This document shows, piece after piece, positions 4,686-5,296 of a stretch of DNA of 5,296 nt. Below the pieces are notes generated by a model. The model ran no database searches and was not told the DNA's origin. It saw only the letters and a list, made by a program, of their open reading frames with translations. Positions within the stretch are counted from its first letter, which is position 1. Each line of letters opens with the position of its first letter. Position numbers and translations under genes: made by a program. Origin of the DNA: Euryarchaeota archaeon Ods04 (GTDB taxonomy: Archaea > Halobacteriota > Halobacteria > Halobacteriales > Halorutilaceae); the NCBI GenBank assembly GCA_028751055.1, contig JAQZDD010000100.1, positions 1 to 5,296 on the forward strand. The letters are read 5' to 3'.

Positions 4686-5296
4686 CTTCGTCTCTATCCT
4701 TTCGACCACATCGTCAAGTTCGGGCGCGTCGAAAAGTTTGCGCTCGGTGTAGACGTTGGCTCCGGAACGGTACAGGTCGCTCGCAGTAAGCTTCACGTCC
4801 TCGGGAAGCGGCTTCGGCTGTACGTCGCAGAGTTCGCGCCAGTCCGCCACGCCGCGGTCGTCCGCCTCCTGCTTCGCGTCGCCGACGGAGTCGACCCAGT
4901 CGGGGTCGTAAGTCTTGTAGAACTGGCGCAGGAACTCCTTGCTTATCTGCGTGCCGTCGCGCAGAAAACGGTTCTCGTCGAACGTACCTGCCACGTCGGC
5001 GACCTTTACCGTCCCGTCGTGGTAGAGGCACTCTATCTTGCCGTCCTGATGCGAAAGACCGACATCTGCTGCGTGCTCGGTGATAACGTCGTTGACGTGG
5101 CGCGCCGTCTCGCGTAACGTCTCGAAACCGTCCTCGTCGAGACCGCTCACGCGTCGCGCTTCGTCGTCGCTAAGATACCTGTCTTTCTCCTCGAACTTCG
5201 TCGAGAACTCGACAAGAGGTTCGTCGAGTTCGACGGTCTCGCCTTCTGTCCATCCGTCTATCTCCAAACCGAGTTCGGAAGGCTCGTACCGTGACC
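4680..5296 (-). CDS. purC: SAICAR synthetase PurC, C-terminal part (start off window)
   Basis: PurC (phosphoribosylaminoimidazole-succinocarboxamide synthase) joins CAIR and aspartate with ATP to make SAICAR in purine synthesis. The frame is open to the right edge, giving 204 complete residues; the N-terminal ATP-binding part is outside. A TTG at 5265-5267 is internal, since the frame upstream (SRYEPSELG) continues the expected sequence. Family blocks that I recognise are LVEFSTKFEEKDRYLSDDEA (about 5157-5216), GLSHQDGKIECLYHDG (around 5031-5045, the substrate-binding block corresponding to the bacterial VDFKLEFG) and VADVAGTFDENRF (about 4965-5003, corresponding to DEISPDTCR), followed by QISKEFLRQFYK. 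The diverged motifs follow the form I recall for haloarchaeal PurC. It reads in the same direction as purSQ but is separated from them by the lipoprotein gene, and its TAA shares six bases with that gene's end. Confidence 0.86.
   Translation of the reverse strand, partial: SRYEPSELGLEIDGWTEGETVELDEPLVEFSTKFEEKDRYLSDDEARRVSGLDEDGFETLRETARHVNDVITEHAADVGLSHQDGKIECLYHDGTVKVADVAGTFDENRFLRDGTQISKEFLRQFYKTYDPDWVDSVGDAKQEADDRGVADWRELCDVQPKPLPEDVKLTASDLYRSGANVYTERKLFDAPELDDVVERIETKL

Noticed and set aside
4680..5267. TTG at 5265-5267 as the start of a 195-residue purC-like gene
   Set aside because: The frame stays open to the window edge and the upstream residues continue the expected PurC sequence, so this is an internal Leu codon of a partial gene.

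Overview
The window looks like chromosomal DNA of a haloarchaeon (class Halobacteria). By eye it is GC-rich, and the proteins are strongly acidic, as in 'salt-in' organisms. Four features are typically archaeal or haloarchaeal: a type II (archaeal) glyceraldehyde-3-phosphate dehydrogenase, an HTH_10/Bat-type regulator, a Tat-exported lipoprotein with a Gly/Asn/Asp-rich linker, and start codons mostly lacking a convincing Shine-Dalgarno sequence but with A/T-rich promoter elements about 30 bases upstream. I see no mobile element, CRISPR array, tRNA or rRNA.

Layout. Positions 1-587 (minus) hold a six-helix membrane protein, probably DUF2306-like, whose C-terminus lies off the left edge. A 120-base divergent promoter region follows, with a near-palindrome at 653-666. 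It leads into an HTH_10 regulator at 708-1355 (plus). This gene ends exactly where the stop of the minus-strand type II gap gene (1356-2354) begins. Reading leftward from 3313, purS, purQ and gap lie head to tail on the minus strand. purS and purQ overlap by ATGA, and 27 bases separate purQ from gap, so the three could form one transcription unit. A 118-base divergent promoter region (3314-3431) carries a perfect 13-base palindrome on the purS side and a 24-base imperfect palindrome on the other side. A Tat lipoprotein with a PQQ-like beta-propeller (3432-4685, plus) follows. Its stop codon overlaps the stop of a minus-strand purC whose N-terminal part lies off the right edge (4680-5296).

How the genes fit together. 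PurS and PurQ are the small and glutaminase subunits of FGAM synthase (the large subunit PurL is not in the window), and PurC makes SAICAR later in the same purine pathway. The lipoprotein gene, on the opposite strand, sits between purC and purSQ, which are adjacent in many purine operons. Type II GAPDH is the gluconeogenic enzyme in the haloarchaea where it has been studied, so purSQ-gap would join nucleotide synthesis and central carbon metabolism. The regulator and the membrane protein share a divergent promoter region and may be functionally linked.

Nothing here amounts to a clearly new system. The points most worth a second look are the three promoter palindromes, the nine-module propeller, the split purine cluster, and the two tail-to-tail junctions with no intergenic space.
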